A stretch of DNA of 11,660 nucleotides from Bacteroidales bacterium UBA4347 (GCA_002394185.1 DGTB01000145.1:1-11660); one strand, 5' to 3'; counted from the stretch's first letter, positions 1 to 7,761 are shown. Notes: generated by a model from the sequence alone, not told the origin. Numbers and translations: made by a program.

Positions 1-1
1 G

Positions 2-322
2 CACGGCGACACGCTGATATGGAGCTCCTGGCGCGGCCCCCTGCAGTTCTACCTCGGCTCTCGCCAGCCGGGCTCGCAGGGCATCGCCGGGGCCGACGGC
101 CCCATGCTGACGCTTGCACCCAATCCCGCAACGGAGAGCATCGTCATAGAGAGCCCCGGGGGCATGCTGCAGCTGCTGGACTCCGAAGGCCGCGAGGTGA
201 TGGCCCGACGCCTGCACGGCGGACGCGCGACGGTCGACATATCGACGCTGCCGCGGGGTGTCTACACCGTACGCCTCACCACGGCGGAGGGGGTGGCGTC
301 GCGGCAGGCGATTTTCCGTTGA
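2..322 (+). CDS. C-terminal end of a secreted surface protein with a T9SS type A sorting domain (5' truncated by the window)
   Basis: The reading frame is open from base 2 to a TGA at 320-322, giving 106 residues; the start lies outside the window. The last ~70 residues form a typical Por-secretion (T9SS type A) C-terminal sorting domain: a LAPNPA motif near residues 38-43, then short beta strands (ESIVIE, MLQLLDSEGREV, ATVDIS), the LPRGVYTVRL motif at about 83-92 and a short basic end (RQAIFR). In this family the domain directs a protein that has crossed the inner membrane through the type IX outer-membrane translocon, where it is removed and the protein is usually anchored on the cell surface. 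The remaining upstream residues (about 1-34) are too few to show the functional domain, so the cargo cannot be named. A start at the internal ATG at 104 is unlikely because it would leave only the sorting domain. Confidence 0.85.
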   Translation, partial: HGDTLIWSSWRGPLQFYLGSRQPGSQGIAGADGPMLTLAPNPATESIVIESPGGMLQLLDSEGREVMARRLHGGRATVDISTLPRGVYTVRLTTAEGVASRQAIFR

Positions 323-414
323 AATGTTAAATTTTCATAGCAACACAATTTTATTTTGAAAGCGGAGTTATTATGGGTGAAAAATAACTGATTGTTCAAC
401 ATATAAAGGCGCGT
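323..414 (+). promoter_or_regulatory. AT-rich leader upstream of the small ORF
   Basis: This stretch is much more AT-rich than the flanking coding DNA. It holds only near-matches to the Bacteroidetes -7 element TAnnTTTG (TATTTTG at 352-358 is one T short). A promoter for the 415-576 gene is expected here, but I cannot fix its position. A four-codon reading frame (ATG at 373, stop TAA) lies just upstream of the gene. Confidence 0.3.
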
Positions 415-576
415 ATGATGCAGGAATACGAATTCACCCATGCGGACACATTTCCGACCTCTGCAAGCACAAGCATACAACCCTCGGAGCAGATACTCCA
501 GAACATACTGAGTTTTGCCCGCTGCTGCCAGAACGTAGAGGCAGGAGGTGTAAAGATGAAGCTCTTCCTGAACTAA
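415..576 (+). CDS. Small hypothetical protein, 53 aa
   Basis: A short ORF starts at ATG 415 (a second ATG follows at once) and stops at TAA 574-576. An AAAGG at 405-409 lies 5 nt before the start. The product is soluble-looking with no signal peptide: a polar N-terminus (MMQEYEFTHADTF), a Ser/Thr-rich stretch, a predicted amphipathic helix (PSEQILQNILSFARCCQNVE, residues 23-42) and a lysine-containing end (KMKLFLN). The layout PS-x-Q-x-L-x-x-I-x-x-FAR followed by a short KxxLFLN tail reminds me of small uncharacterised proteins common in Bacteroidales, but I cannot name a family. Support comes from the start context, the protein-like helix and the strong terminator 30 bp after the stop. The frame on the opposite strand here looks like noise. 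Function unknown. Confidence 0.6.
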   Translation: MMQEYEFTHADTFPTSASTSIQPSEQILQNILSFARCCQNVEAGGVKMKLFLN

Positions 577-606
577 AGAAAAGGGAAGGCGGCAGAGAAG
601 AACAGA

Positions 607-650
607 AAGCATCGAGCCCCCGACCGCTGTGCGGTGGGGGCTCGATGCTT
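607..650. terminator. Strong bidirectional hairpin terminator between convergent genes
   Basis: A perfect 15-bp stem (607-621 with 636-650, AAGCATCGAGCCCCC and its complement) encloses a second perfect 5-bp stem (ACCGC 623-627 with GCGGT 631-635) with a TGT loop; only G622 is unpaired. It lies between the end of the small (+) gene at 576 and the end of lptB (-) at 669, so it can serve both transcripts. Neither flank carries a long T tract. The minus-strand side is moderately T-rich (CTGTTCTTCTCTG), the plus-strand side weakly so. Confidence 0.85.
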
Positions 651-668
651 CTATTGGATTCCTGCCGG

Positions 669-1445
669 CTAATCGGCGAGGGTGTGGGTCTTGAGGACGA
701 AGTCGCGGCCGAGGTATTTCTCGCGCACGTCGGGGTCGTTGGCGAGTTCCTGCGGGCTGCCCTGCTGGAGGATGGCGCCCTCGTAGAGGAGGTAGGCGTG
801 CTTGGTGATGCTGAGGGTTTCGCGGACGTTGTGGTCGGTGATGAGGACGCCGATGTTGCGCTTGACGAGTTTGCGGATGATGATGTCCTGGATGTCCTGC
901 ACGGCAATGGGGTCGACGCCGGCGAAGGGCTCGTCGAGGAGGAGGAACTTGGGGTCGTTGGCCAAGGCCCGGGCAATCTCGGTACGGCGGCGCTCGCCGC
1001 CGGAGAGCTGTATGCCCTTGCTGTTGCGTATGTGCTGCAGGCTGAAGTCGTTGAGGAGGGTTTCGAGTTTCTCTTCGCGCTGGGGCTTGTCGAGGTCCTT
1101 GCGGAATTCGAGGATGGACATGATATTGTCGGCCACAGACATCTGGCGGAAGACCGAGGCCTCCTGGGCCAGGTAGCCGACGCCCATCTGGGAGCGGCGG
1201 TACATGGGGAGGCTGGTGAGCTCGATGGTCTCGCCGGTCTCGCCCTTGTCGGTCTCGGGGGCGAGGTAGACTTTGCCGCTGAAAGGCTTGATGATGCCTA
1301 CAACCATGTAGAAGGTGGTGGTTTTGCCGGCGCCGTTGGGGCCGAGGAGGCCGACGACCTCGCCCTGGCGCACCTCGATGGAGGCACCCTTGACGACGGT
1401 GCGCTTGCCGTATGTTTTCACTACGTTGTCGGTGTAGAGTCTCAT
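669..1445 (-). CDS. lptB: LPS export ABC transporter ATP-binding protein LptB
   Basis: The 258-residue product is the cytoplasmic ATPase that, with LptF/LptG, extracts lipopolysaccharide from the inner membrane and drives it along the Lpt bridge to the outer membrane. All ABC motifs are present: Walker A GPNGAGKT at 35-42, Q-loop Q94 in YLAQEASVF, signature LSGGERRR at 147-154, Walker B FLLLDE at 167-172 with catalytic E172, and switch histidine H205 in LITDHN. YLAQEASVFR, ERRRTEIARAL and FAGVDPIAV are characteristic of LptB rather than other ABC ATPases. It is slightly longer than the ~241-residue E. coli protein because of a charged insert (about residues 63-79) between the Walker A region and the Q-loop, plus a C-terminal extension. 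The start is ATG, 23 bp after the kdsD stop, with an A-rich upstream region and no clear Shine-Dalgarno site. It is probably co-transcribed with kdsD and ends at the 607-650 terminator. Confidence 0.96.
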   Translation of the reverse strand: MRLYTDNVVKTYGKRTVVKGASIEVRQGEVVGLLGPNGAGKTTTFYMVVGIIKPFSGKVYLAPETDKGETGETIELTSLPMYRRSQMGVGYLAQEASVFRQMSVADNIMSILEFRKDLDKPQREEKLETLLNDFSLQHIRNSKGIQLSGGERRRTEIARALANDPKFLLLDEPFAGVDPIAVQDIQDIIIRKLVKRNIGVLITDHNVRETLSITKHAYLLYEGAILQQGSPQELANDPDVREKYLGRDFVLKTHTLAD

Positions 1446-1468
1446 TGTTTATATCTTTTTAGCAGTGA

Positions 1469-2431
1469 TCAAATTATTCCTTCGCGGAGGATGTCGTGGA
1501 TGTGGACGATGCCGAGGTAGTGGTGGTCGGTGTCGGTGACGATGAGCTGTGTGATGGAGTTCTGGCGCATCATCTGGAGGGCGTTGACGGCGTACTCGGT
1601 GTCGAGGATGGTGCGAGGGTTGGTGTGCATGATGTCGGCGGCGGTGGAGGGGGAGTGGTAGGTCTGCATCATGCGGCGGAGGTCGCCGTCGGTGATGATG
1701 CCGCGGATGGCGCCGTTCTCGGTGACCACGGCGCAACCGAGACGCTTGGAGGTCATCTCGAGGATGGTGTCGTCGACAGAGGTGGAGGGAGACACTTCAG
1801 GGCGCTCATTCTGGATGTAGAGGTCGGAGACACGGAGGTAGAGCTGCTTGCCGAGGGCGCCGCCGGGGTGGAAGCGCGCGAAATCGCGGGCGGAGAAGTT
1901 GCGGCACTCGATGAGGGCCACGGCCAGGGCGTCGCCCATGACGAGCTGGGCGGTGGTGCTGGAGGTGGGTGCGAGGTTGTTGGGGCAGGCTTCGTGTTCC
2001 ACGGTGGTGTCGAGGACGATGTCGGCTTCGTGGGCGAGGAAGGAGTCGGTGTTGCCGACGATGGCTATGAGGGTGTTGCCGAAGTTCTTGATGAGGGGCA
2101 CAAGGACCTTGATCTCCGGGGTGTTGCCGCTCTTGGAAATGCAGATGACAACGTCGCCGGGGCGCACCATGCCGAGGTCGCCATGTATGGCGTCGGCGGC
2201 ATGAAGGAAGAGTGCCGGGGTGCCGGTGGAATTGAGGGTGGAAACAATTTTGACGGCAATGTTGGCGCTCTTGCCGATGCCGGTGACAACCACACGTCCA
2301 GAGGCCGAAAAAAGCGTTTCGACGGCCTTTGAAAAGCTTTCTCCGATGTAGTTTTGGAGATTTTCTATAGCTTTTTTTTCATCATTAATTACCTGAACGG
2401 CAATTTGTTGTATCTCTTCGTGGCTCTTCAC
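1469..2431 (-). CDS. kdsD: D-arabinose 5-phosphate isomerase (KdsD/KpsF family)
   Basis: The 320-residue enzyme interconverts D-ribulose 5-phosphate and D-arabinose 5-phosphate, the first committed step toward Kdo, the inner-core sugar of lipopolysaccharide. It has the standard order: an N-terminal SIS sugar-isomerase domain (about 25-185) followed by two CBS domains (about 203-262 and 268-320). Residues K54 (GIGKS), E106 (NTPEI), E147 (EHEACP) and H188 (FHPGGALG) match, at a constant offset of five, the four residues I recall as important in E. coli KdsD (K59, E111, E152, H193), so it should be active. The start codon is GTG (complement of 2429-2431). An in-frame stop lies a few codons upstream, and no ATG occurs before residue 88, so GTG is the only sensible start. 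The upstream bases are very A-rich (minus strand) with no Shine-Dalgarno site. It sits directly upstream of lptB, linking Kdo supply to LPS transport. A kpsF-type capsule role is the alternative, but no capsule genes are visible. Confidence 0.95.
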   Translation of the reverse strand: MKSHEEIQQIAVQVINDEKKAIENLQNYIGESFSKAVETLFSASGRVVVTGIGKSANIAVKIVSTLNSTGTPALFLHAADAIHGDLGMVRPGDVVICISKSGNTPEIKVLVPLIKNFGNTLIAIVGNTDSFLAHEADIVLDTTVEHEACPNNLAPTSSTTAQLVMGDALAVALIECRNFSARDFARFHPGGALGKQLYLRVSDLYIQNERPEVSPSTSVDDTILEMTSKRLGCAVVTENGAIRGIITDGDLRRMMQTYHSPSTAADIMHTNPRTILDTEYAVNALQMMRQNSITQLIVTDTDHHYLGIVHIHDILREGII

Positions 2432-2443
2432 TGTGAATTTTTT

Positions 2444-2474
2444 TTTGTTGATTCAATTTTTTTGACTACCTTTG
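2444..2474 (+). promoter_or_regulatory. Bacteroidetes-type promoter for recQ
   Basis: TACCTTTG at 2467-2474 is an exact match to the -7 consensus TAnnTTTG of the Bacteroidetes primary sigma factor. TTTG at 2444-2447 lies 19 bp upstream, as expected for the -33 element. Transcription would start near 2480, leaving a leader of about 40 nt before ATG 2522. On the minus strand, TAGGTTTC (complement of 2482-2489) is a one-mismatch candidate for the divergent kdsD-lptB promoter; this second site is much weaker. Confidence 0.7.
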
Positions 2475-2521
2475 TAAAACTGAAACCTATAACGCTTTTT
2501 TGCGTCAATTATTGTGAATTT

Positions 2522-4726
2522 ATGAAGGATTTGCATACATATTTGAAAGAAATCTTTGGATTCGACCAGTTTAAGGGCGACCAAGAGGCCATCATACAAA
2601 GCCTGCTGGACGGCAACGATACCTTTGTCATCATGCCCACCGGCGGTGGCAAGAGCTTGTGCTACCAGCTGCCGGCCATGATCAGCAAGGGCATAGCCAT
2701 CGTGGTGTCGCCCCTGATAGCGCTGATGAAGAACCAGGTGGACGCTGTGCGCTACACCTCGGGGAGCCAGTGCGTGGCACACTTCCTGAACTCCTCGCTC
2801 AACCGTGCACAGGTGACAGAGGTGAAAGAGGACCTGCTGAAGGGCGACACGAAGTTGCTCTATGTGGCCCCGGAGACCCTCTCGAAGGAGGAGACGGTGG
2901 AATTCCTGCGACAGATCACCATCTCGTTTTTCGCCATCGACGAGGCGCACTGCATTTCGGAGTGGGGCCACGACTTCCGCCCTGAATACCGCCGGCTGCG
3001 CGATGCCATTAAGGCCATCAACCCCCATGTGCCCATCCTGACGCTGACTGCCTCGGCTACGCCGAAGGTGCAGCAGGACATCATCAAGAACCTGGGCATG
3101 GAAAATGCCAAAACCTTCATATCGAGCTTCAACCGTCCCAACCTCTACTACGAGGTGCGTCCCAAGCCGAGCGACCCGATGCTGCTGCACAAGGAGATTA
3201 TACGCTTCATCAAAGACAATCCGGGCAAGAGCGGCATCATCTACTGTCTGACACGCAAGCGCGTGGAGGAGCTGGCGGAGCTGCTGGTCATCAACGGCAT
3301 CAAAGCCCTGCCCTACCATGCCGGCCTGGACAACAAGGTAAGAACGGAGAATCAGGACAAATTCCTGATGGAGGACGTGGATGTCATTGTGGCCACTATA
3401 GCCTTCGGCATGGGCATCGACAAGCCGGATGTGCGCTTCGTCATCCATTATGACATACCGAAGAGCATCGAAGGCTACTACCAAGAGACCGGCCGCGCCG
3501 GCCGCGACGGCGGCGAGGGGCGCTGCATAGCCTTCTACAGCGAGCAGGACGTGGAGAAACTTTACAAATTCTTTACCGACAAAAACGTCACCGAGCAGGA
3601 GATGGCCAAACAGCTGGTGCAGGAGATGGTCTCCTATGCCGAAAGCTCGGCCTGCCGCCGGCTGAACATATTGAAATACTTCGGCGAAGACTACAACGAA
3701 CCCTACTGTGGCAACTGCGACAACTGCACACACCCCAAACCCCAGGTGGAGGCTAAGGAAGAGATGCAGTTTGCACTGGAAACCGTGGTGGCCATGAAAC
3801 AGGCTTTCAAGCCCAAGGACATTGTGGATGTCATGCTGGGGCGCAAGAATGCAAACACCAAGACCTACCATCTGGACAAGCTGGAGCAGTTCGGCGGCGG
3901 ATCAGACCACGACGATCTCTTCTGGAAAGCCGTGTTGCGACAGGCGCAATTTGAAGGTCTGCTGCAAAAGGAAATTGAGCAATACGGTGTGTTGAAACTC
4001 ACCCCGGCGGGCAATAAATATATCAAGAACCCCTACAGCCTATACGTCACCTGCGACCACGACTACTCGGCCGCAGCCAACGAGGACGACGAGGAGCTGA
4101 TGGCTGCAAGCGGCGGTGCATCGGCGGCCGGAGACGAGGCTCTCTATGTGCAGCTGAAGAGCCTGCGCAAGAGCATCGCTGCGCGCGAGAAACTGCCGGC
4201 CTACGTCATCTTCGAGGAGTCATCGCTGAAGGACATGACACTGCAATACCCCTGCACGGTGGAGGAGCTGAGCCACTGTGCCGGCGTAGGCATCGCCAAA
4301 GCTCAGAAATACGGAGAACCATTCATCGACCTCATCAAGCGATACGTCGAAGACAACGACATCGAGCGTCCGCAGGACATCGTGGTGCGTTCGGCGGTGA
4401 ACAAGTCGGGCCTGAAGGTGTATATCATCATGTCCATCGACCGCCGCAAGAGCCTAGAGGATATCGCCGCCGGCAAAGGCATCACTATGGAAGAACTGCT
4501 GACCGAAATGGAACACATCATCTCAAGCGGCACCAAATTAAATATTGATTATTATATTAATGAGGAAATAGAACCTGACCACCAGGAAGAGCTGCTCGAC
4601 TACTGGCGCAACTCCGAGAGTGCATCGCTCGAGGAAGCCTACGAAGAATTTGAAGACGACCCTGACTACACCGAGGAGGAGATACGCTTAATGCGTATCA
4701 AATTCATGGCCGACTACGGACACTAA
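2522..4726 (+). CDS. recQ: ATP-dependent DNA helicase RecQ
   Basis: The 734-residue product is a 3'-5' superfamily 2 DNA helicase for recombination, stalled-fork repair and illegitimate-recombination control. The helicase core has MPTGGGKS (Walker A, 38-45), DEAH (140-143) followed by CISEWGHDFRPEY, TASAT (176-180), GIIYCLTRKR (238-247), ATIAFGMGIDKPDVR (291-305) and QETGRAGRDG (321-330). Zn-binding cysteines follow at C378, C396, C399 and C402, then an RQC winged-helix region (about 415-515) and an HRDC domain (about 538-612). Residues ~613-734 extend past HRDC: a helix-turn-helix-like part (SLEDIAAGKGITMEELL) and an acidic tail. This makes it longer than the ~610-residue E. coli enzyme and resembles the longer RecQ forms of Bacteroidetes. 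The frame is open upstream to 2354, but that stretch overlaps kdsD and lacks RecQ-like sequence. ATG 2522, giving MKDLHTYLKEIFGFDQFK, is the expected RecQ start and lies downstream of the promoter at 2444-2474. Confidence 0.97.
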   Translation: MKDLHTYLKEIFGFDQFKGDQEAIIQSLLDGNDTFVIMPTGGGKSLCYQLPAMISKGIAIVVSPLIALMKNQVDAVRYTSGSQCVAHFLNSSLNRAQVTEVKEDLLKGDTKLLYVAPETLSKEETVEFLRQITISFFAIDEAHCISEWGHDFRPEYRRLRDAIKAINPHVPILTLTASATPKVQQDIIKNLGMENAKTFISSFNRPNLYYEVRPKPSDPMLLHKEIIRFIKDNPGKSGIIYCLTRKRVEELAELLVINGIKALPYHAGLDNKVRTENQDKFLMEDVDVIVATIAFGMGIDKPDVRFVIHYDIPKSIEGYYQETGRAGRDGGEGRCIAFYSEQDVEKLYKFFTDKNVTEQEMAKQLVQEMVSYAESSACRRLNILKYFGEDYNEPYCGNCDNCTHPKPQVEAKEEMQFALETVVAMKQAFKPKDIVDVMLGRKNANTKTYHLDKLEQFGGGSDHDDLFWKAVLRQAQFEGLLQKEIEQYGVLKLTPAGNKYIKNPYSLYVTCDHDYSAAANEDDEELMAASGGASAAGDEALYVQLKSLRKSIAAREKLPAYVIFEESSLKDMTLQYPCTVEELSHCAGVGIAKAQKYGEPFIDLIKRYVEDNDIERPQDIVVRSAVNKSGLKVYIIMSIDRRKSLEDIAAGKGITMEELLTEMEHIISSGTKLNIDYYINEEIEPDHQEELLDYWRNSESASLEEAYEEFEDDPDYTEEEIRLMRIKFMADYGH

Positions 4727-4780
4727 GACAAAAGAGACACATATTCCTGTGGCCATAGGCCAAACAACCACCTGGCCACC

Positions 4781-7756
4781 ATGCGGGATAATGTTCATAG
4801 GATACTGCTGCTGATGTTGTTGCTGACGGCAATGACATCGGGAAGGGTATGTGCCCAAATGCCAACATATTGGTGGAATACCGATCTGCACAAAGACGAC
4901 ACTTCCTACATCTGTACATCTGGGTATGGGTACATTAAATGTGACTATTGGAGGCCGGAGACTTACGACTCGTGGGCCATTATCAACAGCACAGAAGACA
5001 CCTTTTATATCAAGCCCTCCTATATGATAGCCATTCGAGGGCAAAGTGTCTCCAATGAACTCAACGGTTATATAGATATCTGGACAGACTCCTCCTCCAG
5101 CACATACCGTCGCATCACCCTCATTACCGAAAACGACTCCATCATGGTCACCGGACACCATGCGACCATGCACGTCCACTTCAACGCCTCGCCCACCATC
5201 AGGTATCAACGGACCTGCATCTTTACTATTGGCCGAAACTCAACACCATCACAAATACCCTGCAGTATTATCCTGTCCATAGCGGTCAACCGTATCACAA
5301 CCACAGCTGCCACCCTGCACTTCTCCGATTCGACACACACCAAGTATGTCACCGTCAACGGCCAGCCCCACACCGTCACCGGCGACAGCCTACGACTTAC
5401 AGGACTTACACCCAATACTGAATATATCGTAAAAGCCATTACACAGAATGACCAAGAATACCCCTGCTGCACCGCAAGAGCATCCTTCTGGACCGACCCC
5501 GAATCCCATACCGGCTGCCCCGACGTGCTCAACCTCCACTCCAACTATGTGCGAGGAGCAACCTACCAAAATATAAATTTAGACAATCCCAATGCAGATA
5601 TCGGTATCGTCAACTTTGGTTCCTCGAGTTTCTTCTCACGACACTCCGTACACACAGACCCCAACGAAACCGACCCTAATACAGGCAACCTGCTCCACAC
5701 CGTCGGCCCCGGGCTGCCAGGAACTGTCAAGCTGGGCAATAATCTCACTGGTGGAGAGGCGGAATCCATCACCTATTACCTCCACGTCGACACCCTCCTC
5801 TACTCGCTCATCATGCTCCACTATGCCGCCGTGCTGCAGAACCCCGACCATACCCAGATCAATCAGCCCCGCTTCAGGATGGAAATCCTCGACCAAAACG
5901 ATTCCATCATCGACCCCACCTGTGGCGCCGCCGACTTCATAGCCTCAACCTCCCTCGGTTGGAACGCCTATGAACCATATGAGGTATTGTGGAAAGACTG
6001 GACCACCATCGGGGTGAATCTTGCTCCCTACCATGGGCAGGATGTGCGCCTGCGCCTCACATCATACGACTGCAAGGCAGGTGGCCACTTTGGCTATGCC
6101 TACTTCTATGCCGAATGCCAGCAGCCCTCCATACGGGCCGACCACTGCGGCGTTGTCGACACCATCACCCTCACCGCCCCCAACGGCTTCAACTACCAAT
6201 GGTACAACGCCCAATCCAGCGCCCCATTCTCCACCGACCAGACCATCGTCTACCCCACCTCCAGAGGCAACGTCCGTTGCAAGCTCTCCTTCATCGAGAA
6301 TCCCACCTGCTATCTCAACATCAACGCCTACGTCACCAACTACTGGCCACAGGCCATCGTAGACACCCTCTACACCATCGACCACGGATGCGACGGCTAC
6401 GAGGTGCAATTCATCAACCGCAGCACCATCGTCGACGACAATGGCACTCCCCTGCCGGGAAACACCACTTGCGAATCCGCACAATGGTTCTTCGGCGACA
6501 GGAACATGAGCGCACGGTATTCGCCATCCCACACCTATCAACATTCCGGCACCTATACCGTCACCCTCATCGTCGGGCTTTCCAACCAGGAATGCACCGA
6601 CACCGTCACCTATACCATCACCACCCCCGACGCATGGGCCCCAGCCGACCAGGTCCTCTCCTGCTGCGACTCGCTCCTGTGGATCGACAGCCTGTGGTAC
6701 TCGCACGACACCGTCGGCCCCACCTGCCGGGTACCCTTCCCCGAGACCTGCGACACCATCTATACCCTCCACCTCACCACCCTGCCCACGTCACACTTCA
6801 CCCTACCTGTCGACACCATCTGCTATACCCCCAACCATTTCTGGCGAGGGCATATGGTAGCCTCCGACTACACCCTCGCCGATACCGCCTATCCCATCCT
6901 TACCGACACCCTCCTGGCTGCCAACGGCTGCGACTCCCTTGTCCACCAACCCCTTGTGCAACTACCTCCCGACCAAGCTGTCATCATGGTGGAGCCCGAT
7001 TGCGTCACCGGACAATACTCCCTCTCTGCCGTCACCGACAAACACTTCTGGCTCTGGTCCTCCTCACCCCTCGACAGCGCCCTCCTCGGCCATGAGCACG
7101 ACACCACCCTGATGGTCAACCCCGACAGTGCCGTCGTCTACACCCTCACCACCTACTACAACGACACCCTCTTCTGCCCCACTTCGAAATCGCAACCCCT
7201 TGCCAAACCCAACTTCCCACACGTAGAGCTGGAAGTGAACCCCAACGTCCTCACATTCGAACGACAAGTGCTCTATGCCTACGACCGCAGCGAAGGGCTC
7301 TCCTCGCGCCAGTGGACCCTCGTCAACCACGGCATCTCCTCCGACACCGTCCGCCTCCCCGATACCGAACGACGCATAGTCTTCCCCGTCGACATCGACA
7401 ACGACAGCGTCTCTGTCATCCTCAACGTAGGCAACAACTTCTGCCAGGACACCCTCCGCCGCACCATTCCCATCATCCTCACCCACACCTTCGCCCCCAA
7501 CGTCTTCACCCCCGATGCCGACAACAACAATCGCTTCGTCATCGTTGGCCAAGGCATCCTCGAATCCGAACTCACCATCTACAACCGCCAGGGCCTGCTG
7601 GTCTTCACCACCAACGACATCCAGCAAGGCTGGGACGGCACCCACAACGGCACCCCCTGCCCGCAGGGAGCCTACGTCTGGCACCTCCGCGTGCGCACCG
7701 CCGACCGCCCCGACGACTGGCGCACTTCGGTGGGCACCGTCACACTCCTCCGGTAA
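4781..7756 (+). CDS. Large secreted multidomain protein with PKD domain and gliding-motility-type T9SS type B C-terminal domain
   Basis: The 991-residue protein starts with a clear signal peptide (MRDNVHRILLLMLLLTAMTSG, probable cut after VCA, residue 25). Visible modules are a beta-rich N-terminal part (~26-165); a fibronectin-III-like unit (~165-238, with LRLTGLTPNTEYIVKA); a beta-sandwich segment (~246-447, including FRMEILDQNDSIIDPTCGAADF, split here as FRMEILDQND and DPTCGAADF, and WKDWTTIGVNLAPYHGQDVRLRL in part); a PKD domain (~523-612, WFFGD and HSGTYTVTLIV); two CDSL/CDTI-type cysteine segments (~627-725); and a gliding-motility-associated C-terminal domain (~903-991, FAPNVFTPD, YNRQGLLVF, GWDGTHNG, GAYVWHLRV). 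That last domain is the T9SS type B signal. An extracellular adhesin-like or structural role is likely; I see no catalytic motif. The gene begins 54 bp after recQ with no evident promoter in the gap. It is a T9SS substrate like the 2-322 gene but of the other sorting class. Confidence 0.88.
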   Translation: MRDNVHRILLLMLLLTAMTSGRVCAQMPTYWWNTDLHKDDTSYICTSGYGYIKCDYWRPETYDSWAIINSTEDTFYIKPSYMIAIRGQSVSNELNGYIDIWTDSSSSTYRRITLITENDSIMVTGHHATMHVHFNASPTIRYQRTCIFTIGRNSTPSQIPCSIILSIAVNRITTTAATLHFSDSTHTKYVTVNGQPHTVTGDSLRLTGLTPNTEYIVKAITQNDQEYPCCTARASFWTDPESHTGCPDVLNLHSNYVRGATYQNINLDNPNADIGIVNFGSSSFFSRHSVHTDPNETDPNTGNLLHTVGPGLPGTVKLGNNLTGGEAESITYYLHVDTLLYSLIMLHYAAVLQNPDHTQINQPRFRMEILDQNDSIIDPTCGAADFIASTSLGWNAYEPYEVLWKDWTTIGVNLAPYHGQDVRLRLTSYDCKAGGHFGYAYFYAECQQPSIRADHCGVVDTITLTAPNGFNYQWYNAQSSAPFSTDQTIVYPTSRGNVRCKLSFIENPTCYLNINAYVTNYWPQAIVDTLYTIDHGCDGYEVQFINRSTIVDDNGTPLPGNTTCESAQWFFGDRNMSARYSPSHTYQHSGTYTVTLIVGLSNQECTDTVTYTITTPDAWAPADQVLSCCDSLLWIDSLWYSHDTVGPTCRVPFPETCDTIYTLHLTTLPTSHFTLPVDTICYTPNHFWRGHMVASDYTLADTAYPILTDTLLAANGCDSLVHQPLVQLPPDQAVIMVEPDCVTGQYSLSAVTDKHFWLWSSSPLDSALLGHEHDTTLMVNPDSAVVYTLTTYYNDTLFCPTSKSQPLAKPNFPHVELEVNPNVLTFERQVLYAYDRSEGLSSRQWTLVNHGISSDTVRLPDTERRIVFPVDIDNDSVSVILNVGNNFCQDTLRRTIPIILTHTFAPNVFTPDADNNNRFVIVGQGILESELTIYNRQGLLVFTTNDIQQGWDGTHNGTPCPQGAYVWHLRVRTADRPDDWRTSVGTVTLLR

Positions 7757-7761
7757 TTTTT

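Noticed and set aside
645..1520. Long plus-strand frame opposite lptB
   Set aside because: Antisense shadow of lptB with low-complexity Leu/Glu/Val content.
1496..2332. Long plus-strand frame opposite kdsD
   Set aside because: A Gly/Val/Asp-rich mirror of kdsD codons, explained by the same codon bias; kdsD has intact catalytic residues.
2354..2521. Upstream in-frame extension of recQ (56 codons)
   Set aside because: Overlaps kdsD, contains the recQ promoter, and its Phe/Leu-rich translation does not look like RecQ; ATG 2522 gives a standard N-terminus.
2453..3871. 472-codon minus-strand frame opposite recQ
   Set aside because: Shadow of the recQ helicase core; no recognisable domain and it runs through the recQ promoter.
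4749..4779. GTGGCC/GGCCAC inverted repeat and a Kozak-like GCCACCATG before the T9SS type B gene
   Set aside because: A 6-bp repeat around GGCC is likely by chance in this GC content, and the Kozak resemblance has no meaning in a bacterium.
5989..7095. Arg/His/Pro-rich plus-strand frame inside the T9SS type B gene
   Set aside because: Out-of-frame reading of C-rich codons; the main frame has coherent domains and a signal peptide.
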